Shown here: piece by piece, positions 15,407 to 23,062 of the stretch
Layout of the letters: every line of letters starts with the position of its first letter
Position numbering within the stretch: position 1 is the first letter of the stretch
DNA from: JBQCHF01 sp051953655
GTDB taxonomy: Bacteria > Actinomycetota > Actinomycetes > Motilibacterales > Motilibacteraceae
NCBI GenBank assembly: GCA_051953655.1
Contig: JBQCIO010000024.1
Span: forward strand, 1 to 43,199
Direction of reading: 5' to 3'
DNA: 43,199 bases
Made by a program: the position numbers and the translations under genes
Notes under the pieces: generated by a model
Told to the model about the DNA's origin: nothing
The model's input: the letters and a program-made list of their open reading frames with translations, nothing else
Database searches by the model: none

Positions 15407-16507
15407 CGCAACCGATCGGAGCAGTTCGTCCCACCGCACGGCAGCTGCCCGGATGTCGAAGCGCTCCTGGCACCACAGCCGGGCAGCAGGCCCCATCTCT
15501 GGCATGTGCAGGACGGCAACGATCGCCCGGCTCGTCGCCGCGGGATCGTGTGGAGAGACGAGGCGGCCCGTCGCCCCGTCCGCGACGATGTCACGGGTGA
15601 AGCCGACGTTCGTGGCGACGCTGGGCACACCGAGGAGCCCTGCCTCGATGAGGACTCCCGGTGTCCCCTCGCTCTCGCTCGTGAGCAGCACGACGTCGGC
15701 CGCTCCCATGACCGGAACCGGGTCCTCGAGCCGGCCCAGGAAGTGGATCCGTGCCGCGTGCCGGGCTGCCTGGGCCTCCAGGGCGGATCGGAGCGGCCCG
15801 TCACCGACGACCGCGAGGTGGACGTCGGGCAGCGAGGCGACGGCGTCGATGGCGACATCGACGCGCTTCTCCGCTGCCAGGGCGCCGACGACGACGGCGA
15901 GCGGTGCATCGGTTGGCAGGCCGTGCCGGACTCGCGCTGCGCGCCGCTGCTCGGGGGTCAGGGGGACCAGCTGGTCGGTAGGACGTCCGGTGCCGACCAC
16001 GGCCAGCCGCTGACGCGGAACCCGATACTTGGCGTCGAACACAGGGAGTGCGAGGGCGGACTTGGCGGCCACGGCGGCCGTGCGGGAGAGCAGCAGCCGC
16101 GTCCGGACGGTCCGCCATCGGCTGCTGGCCCAATAGCCCGGATCTCCGATGTTCGCGTACACCAGCGGAATGCCGAGTCCAGGGGCGGCGAGCACCGACG
16201 CGGGCAGCGCGCGTGACCCGTGCGCGACGACGACGTCGACCTGACGCAACGCCCGCCGCAGCCTGAGGAGGGTCCGCACGGAAAGGGTGCTCTGGCCGAG
16301 CACCCGGACGCCGAGAGCTCGCTCCGCGGGCCCGGGGGCCAGTGCGACCACCTCACTGCGCCAACCGAGCTCGCCGAGGGCCTCGCTGATGCTCACTGCC
16401 GAGAGTTCTGCGCCTCGACGCTGGTCCCGTGTCACCAGGTGGAGAACGCGCCGTTCGTTGCCTGTCGTCATCGAGTTCGAGCCGACTTCCCTCTCGCACA
16501 GAGTCAC
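15389..16507 (-). CDS. GT4-family glycosyltransferase
   Basis: 372 residues. GT-B fold: N-terminal RVLHLVTRDQRRGAE with a RGAE loop, C-terminal VVVGALAAEKRVDVAID, FLGRLEDPVPVM and the E-x7-E motif SEGTPGVLIEAG. The GTG at 16507 has AGGA nine bases upstream; ATG at 16471 is the alternative and would remove a non-conserved 12-residue head. It starts only 19 bases from the divergent deacetylase gene. It is followed by the control region of the CapD operon and may be read into it. It transfers a sugar to the growing repeat unit; specificity unknown. Confidence 0.85.
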   Translation of the reverse strand: MTLCEREVGSNSMTTGNERRVLHLVTRDQRRGAELSAVSISEALGELGWRSEVVALAPGPAERALGVRVLGQSTLSVRTLLRLRRALRQVDVVVAHGSRALPASVLAAPGLGIPLVYANIGDPGYWASSRWRTVRTRLLLSRTAAVAAKSALALPVFDAKYRVPRQRLAVVGTGRPTDQLVPLTPEQRRAARVRHGLPTDAPLAVVVGALAAEKRVDVAIDAVASLPDVHLAVVGDGPLRSALEAQAARHAARIHFLGRLEDPVPVMGAADVVLLTSESEGTPGVLIEAGLLGVPSVATNVGFTRDIVADGATGRLVSPHDPAATSRAIVAVLHMPEMGPAARLWCQERFDIRAAAVRWDELLRSVAPVTGR

Positions 16508-16514
16508 AGCCCCC

Positions 16515-16520
16515 TATCCT
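16515..16520 (+). promoter_or_regulatory. -10 box of a leaderless promoter for the deacetylase gene
   Basis: TATCCT, then six bases (GCCCGG), then GTG at 16527: the leaderless spacing also seen at the HprK-like gene and uvrC. On the other strand the same bases (AGGATA) contain the AGGA ribosome site of the divergent GT4 gene, so one hexamer may serve both genes. Confidence 0.45.
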
Positions 16521-16526
16521 GCCCGG

Positions 16527-17312
16527 GTGCGGAGTGTGATCAAGACGGCTTTGTCGGTTCTGCCGTCCACGACCCCCGAACGGGGGACGACCTGGCTCAT
16601 CTATCACCGGGTCGGGGGTGGCTCTCCGGATGAACGGGACCTGGCGGCGCAGGCCTTCCGCCAGCAGGTCGACCTGCTGCTCGAGCACGAGGTCGTCCCG
16701 ATCGACGAGGCGGTGGAGCGAACCGCCGCCCGCGACGGCCGTGCGGGGGTCGTGCTCACCTTCGACGACGGATTCCGCGACGTCTACGAGAACGCCTGGC
16801 CGCTGCTGCGCGAGCGGCAGCTGCCGTTCACGGTCTACCTGGCCACCGCGTTCGTCGAGGGCACCATGCACTGGGACGGCTCGACCGCCAAGGCCGCCGG
16901 ACCGGCCCTCACCTGGGCGCAGCTGGAGGAGATGCTCGCCTCGGGCCTCTGCACCGTCGGCGCGCACACGCACAACCACGCCCGCCCGGAGGCGCTCTCG
17001 CTGGAAGAGCTGGAGCAGTGCGACGTCGAGATCGAGAAGCGGCTCGGCGTGCGGCCGGAGCACTTCACCTACCCCTGGGGTGTCCCCGTCCCGCGGATGG
17101 AGGCCGAGCTGCGCCGCCGCTACCGCTCGGCCAGCACCGGGGAGCTGGGCCGCAATGGCGCCGGCGCCGACCTGCACCGGCTGCGCCGGGTACCGGTGCG
17201 CGGCACTGACCCGCTGCCGTTCTTCAAGGCCAAGCTGGGGAACGGTCTGCTGCCCGAGCGTGCCTATGCCGGCATCGTCAGCGTGGCCAAGAAGGCCGGC
17301 GCCCGTGCCTGA
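16527..17312 (+). CDS. polysaccharide deacetylase (NodB/CE4 family)
   Basis: 261 residues. The first NodB motif VVLTFDDGF (75-83) supplies the catalytic base and a metal ligand; GAHTHNHARP (145-154) is the second motif with the H-x3-H metal ligands. FTYPWG later resembles motif 3. There is no signal peptide, so it would act in the cytoplasm or loosely at the membrane on a lipid-linked or nucleotide-linked N-acetyl sugar. The GTG at 16527 sits six bases after TATCCT, suggesting a leaderless transcript. Its stop overlaps the next GT4 gene by eight bases. First of a three-gene plus-strand operon. Confidence 0.88.
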   Translation: MRSVIKTALSVLPSTTPERGTTWLIYHRVGGGSPDERDLAAQAFRQQVDLLLEHEVVPIDEAVERTAARDGRAGVVLTFDDGFRDVYENAWPLLRERQLPFTVYLATAFVEGTMHWDGSTAKAAGPALTWAQLEEMLASGLCTVGAHTHNHARPEALSLEELEQCDVEIEKRLGVRPEHFTYPWGVPVPRMEAELRRRYRSASTGELGRNGAGADLHRLRRVPVRGTDPLPFFKAKLGNGLLPERAYAGIVSVAKKAGARA

Positions 17313-18495
17313 GCAGGTCCGGCCGCTCGAAGTCCCGAGGCTTCGCGGCCCCGGCGGGCGCCCGTTGCGGGTGGCGCACCTGACCACCATCGACCTGAGC
17401 CTGCAGGTGCTGCTGCGCACCGAGCTGCAGGCCGACGTCGAAGCCGGCTTCGAGGTGTTCGGCATCAGCGCTCCCGGCCCCGCGGAGGACGAGCTGCGCT
17501 CCTGGGGCGTCACCCCGGTCTCCGTCCCCTCGCTGACCCGCGCATGGTCCCCGCGTGAGGACGCCCGGGCCGCCCGGGAGCTGGTCGCCGTCCTGCGCCG
17601 CCTCCATCTCGACGTGCTGCACACCCACACGCCCAAGGGAGGCGTGCTCGGCCGGGTGCTGGGCCGGATCGCCCGCGTCCCGGTCGTGGTCGACACCTGT
17701 CACGGGCTGTGGGCCACCACCGAGGACGGTCTGCGCAAGCGAGCCCTGGTCGTCGGCGCCGAGGCAGCCGCGGCCGCCTTCGCCGACGCCGAGCTGTTCC
17801 AGTCAGCCGAGGACCAGCGGCGGATGGCGCGCTGGCTGCGGGTGCCCAGCGAGGTGGTCGGCAACGGCACCGACCTGAGCCGGTTCGGCCCCGACCCGGA
17901 GGCCCGGGGCAAGGTCCGGGCCGAGCTGGGGATCGCCGAGAACGAGCTGCTCGTGCTGGGCGTCGGCCGGCGGGTGGCCGAGAAGGGCATCCGCGAGTAC
18001 GCCGCCGCCGCGCAGGAGCTGCAGGGGAGGGCGCGGTTCTGCTGGGTCGGCCCGGCCGACCCGGACAAGCCCGACGCCCTGTCGGAGCTGCCCGTCGTGC
18101 AGTGGCTGGGGATGCGCACCGACATGCCGGAGCTCTACGCCGCCGCCGACGTCTTCGTGCTGCCCTCCTACCGCGAGGGGTTCAGCCGCTCGGGGATGGA
18201 GGCCTCGGCCACCGGTCTGCCGCTGGTCGTCACCGACGTGCGCGGCTGCCGGGAGCTGGGCGAGCCCGAGCGCGAGGTGCTGCGAGTGCCGCCGCGTGAG
18301 CCAGCCGCGGTCACCCGCGCGGTGGCGCGCCTGCTGGACGACGCCATGCTGCGCGCCCGGCTCGGCCGGGCTGCCCGGGAGCGGGCGCTGACGCATTACG
18401 ACCAGCGCGCCGTGGCGGCGCGCTCGGTTGCGACGTACGCCGCGGTGGCGCGGCGCAAGAACCTGGGCTGGCAGCTGGGGGAGGAGACGGCATGA
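17305..18495 (+). CDS. GT4-family glycosyltransferase
   Basis: 396 residues. N-terminal domain begins RVAHLTTIDLSLQVLL, followed by LDVLHTHTPKGGVLGRVLG and VVDTCHG, typical of glycosyltransferases acting on undecaprenyl-linked sugars (GT4, acceptor side). The C-terminal half has VLGVGRRVAEKGIREY and the E-x7-E motif REGFSRSGMEAS. GTG at 17305 overlaps the deacetylase stop by eight bases; the stop overlaps the next gene as ATGA. Lying directly before the initiating phosphotransferase, it is a good candidate for the second sugar transfer. Confidence 0.9.
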   Translation: MPEQVRPLEVPRLRGPGGRPLRVAHLTTIDLSLQVLLRTELQADVEAGFEVFGISAPGPAEDELRSWGVTPVSVPSLTRAWSPREDARAARELVAVLRRLHLDVLHTHTPKGGVLGRVLGRIARVPVVVDTCHGLWATTEDGLRKRALVVGAEAAAAAFADAELFQSAEDQRRMARWLRVPSEVVGNGTDLSRFGPDPEARGKVRAELGIAENELLVLGVGRRVAEKGIREYAAAAQELQGRARFCWVGPADPDKPDALSELPVVQWLGMRTDMPELYAAADVFVLPSYREGFSRSGMEASATGLPLVVTDVRGCRELGEPEREVLRVPPREPAAVTRAVARLLDDAMLRARLGRAARERALTHYDQRAVAARSVATYAAVARRKNLGWQLGEETA

Positions 18496-19109
18496 GGCGG
18501 GCCATCGACGTGGTCGCGGCCGGGCTCGGCCTGACCGTGCTCAGCCCGGTCATCGCCGCAATCGCGGGGCTGGTGCGCTGGCGGATGGGTTCGCCGGTCA
18601 TCTTCCGCCAGCAGCGCTCCGGCCTGCACGGCCGGGTCTTCACCATTCTCAAGTTCCGCACGATGCGCGATGCGCGATTCCTGGACGAGCCCGACGACGT
18701 CCGCACTCCGGCCCTCGGCCGGGCGCTGAGGGCCAGCAGCCTGGACGAGTTGCCCCAGCTGGTGAACGTGCTGCGCGGAGACATGTCCCTGATCGGGCCG
18801 CGCCCCACGTTGCCCGAGCAGGTGGTGCACTACTCCGCGTTCCAGCGGCGCCGGCTCGAGGTGCGCCCGGGCATCACCGGCTGGGCCCAGGTGAACGGGC
18901 GCAACAGCCTGAGCTGGCCCGAGCGCATCGAGCTGGACGTCTGGTACGTCGACCACCGCAGCCTCGCCCTCGACCTGAGCATCGTGGCCCGCACCCTGCT
19001 GCGGCTGGTCCGGCCCGCCGGGATCACCGGCGAGGGCGGGGTCAACCAGGGCTTCCCGGTGCCGCAGCAACCTGAGCAGATCCGGCAGGAGCCGGAGTCC
19101 GCCGCGTAA
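18492..19109 (+). CDS. initiating sugar phosphotransferase (bacterial sugar transferase family)
   Basis: 205 residues, the short PglC/WcaJ-core type that transfers a sugar-1-phosphate from a nucleotide sugar to undecaprenyl phosphate, the first step of repeat-unit assembly. An N-terminal membrane helix (about 8-27) leads to FRQQRSGLHGR and ILKFRTM (51-57); DELPQLVNVLRGDMSLIGPR (76-95) is the family signature with its catalytic Asp-Glu and Pro. ITGWAQVNGRN follows. ATG overlaps the GT4 stop (ATGA). Its last 68 bases overlap the convergent minus-strand polymerase gene. Confidence 0.92.
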   Translation: MRRAIDVVAAGLGLTVLSPVIAAIAGLVRWRMGSPVIFRQQRSGLHGRVFTILKFRTMRDARFLDEPDDVRTPALGRALRASSLDELPQLVNVLRGDMSLIGPRPTLPEQVVHYSAFQRRRLEVRPGITGWAQVNGRNSLSWPERIELDVWYVDHRSLALDLSIVARTLLRLVRPAGITGEGGVNQGFPVPQQPEQIRQEPESAA

Positions 19110-20079
19110 CGGCCCTGTGCGAGACGCCGAGGCCGGCTCCGACGACCAGCGCGCCGGCGGCGACGACCGCGGGGAAGTGCAGCACGTAGTCGATGCCCGC
19201 CTGCAGGCACAGCACCGCGAATCCGACGGCGGCGACGGCAGCGGCACCCGTTCCCCGAGCGGCCAGGGCGGCGACCAGGAGCAGCTCGGCGCCGACCAGC
19301 AGCCCGGCGGCGGGCAGTCCGCCCTCGGCGGCCACCTGCAGCACCTCCGCGTGCGTCTCCCGGGTGTCGGCATCCGCGCGTGCGGTGGGGCTGGTGTCCG
19401 GGAAGGTCCGGGCCCCGTGCCCGAAGGCGGGTGCGGACTCGACCAGGTCCAGCCCGTCGTGCCAGAGCGCGAGCCGCCGGCTGTCGACCGTCGGCGGACG
19501 CAGCTCGGCGGCGGCAACCATCGGGGCGAAGAGCGCGGCAGCCACGACGGCCGCGCCCGCCGCGGCAAGGGCTGTCCGCCGCACCCGGTGGCCCGGCGCG
19601 GCGAGCAGCAGCCAGCCGACGATCAGCAGCAGGACCCCGGTACCGGCGGCGGCGCGATCGCCGAGCGCCGCCGTGAGGAGCACCGGAACGGCGGCAAGAA
19701 GGGCCAGGACGCCCCGGAAGGGGCCGCGCAGCGGCGCAGCGGTGACCAGCAGGACGGCGGACAGCTGGACGTAGAGGGCGGCATCGGCGTTGGCATAACC
19801 GAGCGGGCCTCCCAGCGGCCCGCCGCCGAACGGGGCCGGCGCGAGGGCGACCAGCGACAGCACGCCGAGAGCCAGCACCGTGGCCGGCAGCCAGGGGCGG
19901 ACCCGGGCGAGCGCGGCTCCCAGGGCGAGGGCGGCGCCGGCGAGCAGCACCAGCCCGACCAGCGGGAGCGTGTGCTCGATGGGCCGCCCGGCGACCGCGG
20001 TGCACAGGCCCGTCCACACCGCGCAGCAGATGAGAAGAACCCCGGCGGCCGCCACCCGCCGGGCGACCGGCTCACTCAT
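19042..20079 (-). CDS. O-antigen ligase/polymerase-like membrane protein
   Basis: 345 residues with about ten hydrophobic segments and a large loop. The Wzy_C signature is visible: LALWHDGLDLVESAPAFGHG and then THAEVLQVAAEGGLPAAG, matching the W…G-x-G and H-x-x-x-L-Q-x-x-x-E-x-G elements of the family. It joins lipid-linked glycans outside the membrane, as polymerase or as ligase. ATG at 20079 overlaps the epimerase stop by eight bases. The 3' end overlaps the convergent phosphotransferase gene by 68 bases. With the unrelated polymerase-like protein at 6625-7986, the locus may have separate polymerase and ligase functions. Confidence 0.8.
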   Translation of the reverse strand: MSEPVARRVAAAGVLLICCAVWTGLCTAVAGRPIEHTLPLVGLVLLAGAALALGAALARVRPWLPATVLALGVLSLVALAPAPFGGGPLGGPLGYANADAALYVQLSAVLLVTAAPLRGPFRGVLALLAAVPVLLTAALGDRAAAGTGVLLLIVGWLLLAAPGHRVRRTALAAAGAAVVAAALFAPMVAAAELRPPTVDSRRLALWHDGLDLVESAPAFGHGARTFPDTSPTARADADTRETHAEVLQVAAEGGLPAAGLLVGAELLLVAALAARGTGAAAVAAVGFAVLCLQAGIDYVLHFPAVVAAGALVVGAGLGVSHRAVTRRTPAPAGSAQVAAAPGSPG

Positions 20080-21022
20080 GCACGAGCGTGGCCCGCTGCT
20101 CCTGGAACCAGGCCACCGTGGCGGCGACGCCGTCCTCGAAGGGAACCGGCTGCGCGTCCGGGAACAGCGCCCGCAGCCGGTCGTCCGAGGCCTGTGAGTG
20201 GGGGACGTCGCCGACCCGGGGAGCCCGGTGCTCACGCTTGACCGGGTGTCCCAGCACCTGCTCGAGCACGGCGATGGCCTCGAGCAGGGTGGTGCGCGTG
20301 CCGAAGGCGAGGTTGACCGGCGTGTCGCTGGTGACGCGGTTGACTGCCGCGTCGGCGAGCACGCGCACGACGCTGCCGACGAAGGTGAAGTCCCGCGACT
20401 GGGTGCCGTCGCCGTTGATCGGCAGCGGCCGTCCGTCGAGCGCGGCGTCGATGAAGATCGGCATGACCGCGGCGTAGTCGTGGTCGGCCGGCTGCAAGGG
20501 CCCGTAGACGTTGAAGAAGCGGAAGGGGAGCGTGGGCAGCCCGAAGCACTGGGCGTAGGCCAGGGCGTAGGTCTCGGTGGCCAGCTTGGACACCGCGTAG
20601 GGGCTCATCGGCTGGGTGAGCAGTCCCTCGTGCTTGGGCAGCTCGGGGTTCTTGCCGTAGACGGAGGACGACGAGGCGAGGGCCACGTGCACGTTGCCGT
20701 GGCGGCGGGCTGCCTCGAGCACCTTGAGGGTGCCGGTGGCGTTCACCGTGTGGCTGAGCAGCGGGTTCTCGATGCTGCGGGGGACCGAGGGAAGAGCGGC
20801 GAGGTGGACGACCGAATGCGCGCCCGTGATGGCCTGGTCGAGGGCGGCGTCGTCGAGGATCGACCCCTCGAGCAGGACCGCCTCGGTCCCCTCGAGGTTC
20901 TGCACACGCCCGGTGGAGAGGTCGTCCAGAGCGACCACCTCGGACACCTCCGGGCGTGAGAGCAGCTCCCGGCACAGGTTCGCGCCGATGAAGCCGGCAC
21001 CCCCGGTCACGACGATTCGCAT
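20072..21022 (-). CDS. NAD-dependent nucleotide-sugar epimerase/dehydratase
   Basis: 316 residues, extended SDR of the GalE/UDP-glucuronate-epimerase type. The NAD loop is GGAGFIG (7-13), the catalytic SSSSVYG lies at 117-123 and PYAVSK gives Tyr142 and Lys146. RFFNVYGP and NGDGTQSRDFTFV match the substrate-binding region. ATG at 21022 has GGGAGGGG upstream. It would supply an epimerised hexose or uronic acid to the locus; the exact substrate cannot be read from sequence. First gene of a two-gene unit with the O-antigen-ligase-like protein. Confidence 0.9.
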   Translation of the reverse strand: MRIVVTGGAGFIGANLCRELLSRPEVSEVVALDDLSTGRVQNLEGTEAVLLEGSILDDAALDQAITGAHSVVHLAALPSVPRSIENPLLSHTVNATGTLKVLEAARRHGNVHVALASSSSVYGKNPELPKHEGLLTQPMSPYAVSKLATETYALAYAQCFGLPTLPFRFFNVYGPLQPADHDYAAVMPIFIDAALDGRPLPINGDGTQSRDFTFVGSVVRVLADAAVNRVTSDTPVNLAFGTRTTLLEAIAVLEQVLGHPVKREHRAPRVGDVPHSQASDDRLRALFPDAQPVPFEDGVAATVAWFQEQRATLVHE

Positions 21023-21048
21023 CCAGCCCCTCCCAAGTGGTCGTCGGC

Positions 21049-21054
21049 ATCCTA
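21049..21054 (-). promoter_or_regulatory. candidate -10 box for the epimerase gene
   Basis: TAGGAT on the minus strand, 26 bases before the ATG at 21022, in the 64-base gap after the acyltransferase gene. No convincing -35 is seen. Confidence 0.3.
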
Positions 21055-21086
21055 CGGGGAGGGCCCACGACCAGAGCCGAATCGCC

Positions 21087-21764
21087 CTATTCGTTACCTT
21101 CGCCCTTCAGCATCGGTCTCGCTGGCACACCGACGACGGTGAGGTCCGCCGCCACGTCCCGGACCACCGCCGCTCCCGCGCCCACGGTGCTGCGGTCACC
21201 GATCGAGCGGAGCTCGATCACCACGGACCCCGTGCCCATGGTCACCTCGCTGCCGAGAGTGCAGCCGCCGGAGACGACCGCGTTGGGATGAAGGGTCGTG
21301 CAGTCACCCAGCACGGAGTCGTGCCCCACGGTGGCCCCGCGGTTGAGGTGGACGTGCCGGCCGAGCCGGACGTTCGTGGTGACGGAGGAGTGGCTGAACA
21401 GCACGCACCCTTCGCCCAAGACGCTGTGGCTTCCGACGGCCGCCATCGGGTGCACGAGCACGGGGGCGACGAGTCCCCGGGCGCGGGCCAGCCTGTCCAC
21501 CCGCAGACGGACCCGACCGGACCCGATCCCGATCAGATAGCCGGTGTCCTCCGGGAGCTCCTGAAGCCCTAGTTCCACCTCGCCGAGCCACGGGAGTCCG
21601 TGACGTTCCAGGACGAGGGGAGGGGGGCGTTCGTCCGCGAGCAGTCCGATGACATCCCATCGCGCGGTGCCCGCGGCTCGACACGCCGCCACGACGTCGA
21701 GGAGCTCGCGGGCGTGACCGCCCGCTCCCACGACGACCAGGCGGCCGGACGTCGGTGTCGCCAC
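21087..21764 (-). CDS. NeuD/PglD-like sugar O/N-acyltransferase
   Basis: 225 residues. The N-terminal Rossmann-like part begins LVVVGAGGHARELLDVV (9-25), typical of NeuD/PglD proteins. Residues about 105-215 are hexapeptide repeats of a left-handed beta-helix (VGSHSVLGEGCVLFSHSSV, IGDRSTVGAGAAVV), ending VGVPARP. These trimeric enzymes acetylate amino or hydroxy groups on nucleotide sugars. GTG at 21764 directly follows the TAG of the GT4 gene, with AGGA eight bases upstream. Together with the DegT aminotransferase and the CapD-type dehydratase it could complete an acylated amino-deoxy sugar. Confidence 0.88.
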   Translation of the reverse strand: MATPTSGRLVVVGAGGHARELLDVVAACRAAGTARWDVIGLLADERPPPLVLERHGLPWLGEVELGLQELPEDTGYLIGIGSGRVRLRVDRLARARGLVAPVLVHPMAAVGSHSVLGEGCVLFSHSSVTTNVRLGRHVHLNRGATVGHDSVLGDCTTLHPNAVVSGGCTLGSEVTMGTGSVVIELRSIGDRSTVGAGAAVVRDVAADLTVVGVPARPMLKGEGNE

Positions 21765-22928
21765 CTAGCGTCCTGGGTGCGCGGCGAGCACCCGCCGGTA
21801 CCACTCCGCCGTCCGCGCTGCCACGCGCTCGATGCGGTACTCCTGCTCGAAGCGGTCGTACGCCTGTTGGGCACGGCAGCTCGCAGCCCCAGGATCACCG
21901 AGAACCTGGGCTAGACCACCATTGAGAAGCTCGACGCTCCCGGCAGGAACGAGAGTCGCAGTGCCAGCCGTGACTTCAGCAATCGGCGGCAGGTCCGAGG
22001 AGACGATGGGGACCCTGAGCGCCATCGCCTCGAGAACCGAGCCACCAAGGCCTTCCGATAAGCTCGGAAAGGCGAATACGTCGGCTGCGGCCAAGAGGTC
22101 CGGCACATCATCACGAGCGCCGAGTAGATGAATGCGATCGGCCGCCCCAGACTCGTGTATGGCGGCTCGGATTCGCGAGCTGTTGCTGCCGTCTCGGCCC
22201 GCGATCAAGAGGGTCGCACGCGGTCGATGGACGGCCAAACGAGTGAACGCATGCACGAGCAGGTGCTGCGCCTTCTGAGGCTCCTGACGTCCGACGGTCA
22301 GTATGAGTTCCGTGTCCAGCCCCATTCCGAGGGCTCGCCGGACGCGTGCGCGTCGCTCCTCTCCTGGCTCTCCGAGGACGGCACGGTCCCGCCCACGAGG
22401 AATGACAACTAGTCTTTGTCGGGAGAGTCCAAGCTGTTCCATCGCGCTCTCGGCGGCGAATCCAGTGATGGCGTGCACTTGGTGCGCACAGGTCCTCAAG
22501 AGGACTGCGTCTATCGCACGCAGGCCGAGACGCACCCATCCGCGCTTCTCCCGAACTGCAGCCTCGGGTGAATGCATAGCATTGACAATGCTGCATACCG
22601 CGGGCACACCTAACGTCCGGGCAGCGGGCAGCGAGGTGACGGTGGCGTCGAAGAGCGTCGCATGCACAAGGTCGGGCCCCAGGGCAGCCAAGGCTCGGCG
22701 GACCGGGACCAATGCCTGCCGCAGCGAGGGGGCCTCGAGCTCGACTACCTCGACGCCCGCCGCTCGAAGCTCTGCCACGCGGGATCCGCGATGGTGCGGA
22801 CGCAAGGTCAGCACCGTGTTGCGGATGCCTGCTCGCTGTAAGTGGGGCAGGACCTGTGCCAGCGAGGTCTCAGCGCCCCCGTTGCGTTCGAGGCGGTTGA
22901 TGACATGGACCACGTGAGGTCCGGCCAT
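21765..22928 (-). CDS. GT4-family glycosyltransferase
   Basis: 387 residues. N-terminal HVVHVINRLERNGGAE with the GGAE loop; C-terminal LTVGRQEPQKAQHLL, LLGARDDVPDLLAAADVF and the E-x7-E motif SEGLGGSVLEAM. ATG at 22928 has GGGA seven bases upstream and fits the family N-terminus. The middle of the gene (about 22.0-22.6 kb) is less GC-rich than its neighbours. It forms a two-gene unit with the NeuD-like acyltransferase and faces the G8 protein gene across 134 bases. Confidence 0.88.
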   Translation of the reverse strand: MAGPHVVHVINRLERNGGAETSLAQVLPHLQRAGIRNTVLTLRPHHRGSRVAELRAAGVEVVELEAPSLRQALVPVRRALAALGPDLVHATLFDATVTSLPAARTLGVPAVCSIVNAMHSPEAAVREKRGWVRLGLRAIDAVLLRTCAHQVHAITGFAAESAMEQLGLSRQRLVVIPRGRDRAVLGEPGEERRARVRRALGMGLDTELILTVGRQEPQKAQHLLVHAFTRLAVHRPRATLLIAGRDGSNSSRIRAAIHESGAADRIHLLGARDDVPDLLAAADVFAFPSLSEGLGGSVLEAMALRVPIVSSDLPPIAEVTAGTATLVPAGSVELLNGGLAQVLGDPGAASCRAQQAYDRFEQEYRIERVAARTAEWYRRVLAAHPGR

Positions 22929-23062
22929 CGTTGTCCCGCCCCTTTCGTTGACTGTGCACCCGAGGGTATCGGTTGCAGGGTGAATGGGAGGCCGGGTTCT
23001 CAAGAGAGTCGGCCGAAGCGTCGAAGCCAGAAGTGCTGGTGTCCGACGACCGAGGGGGACCT

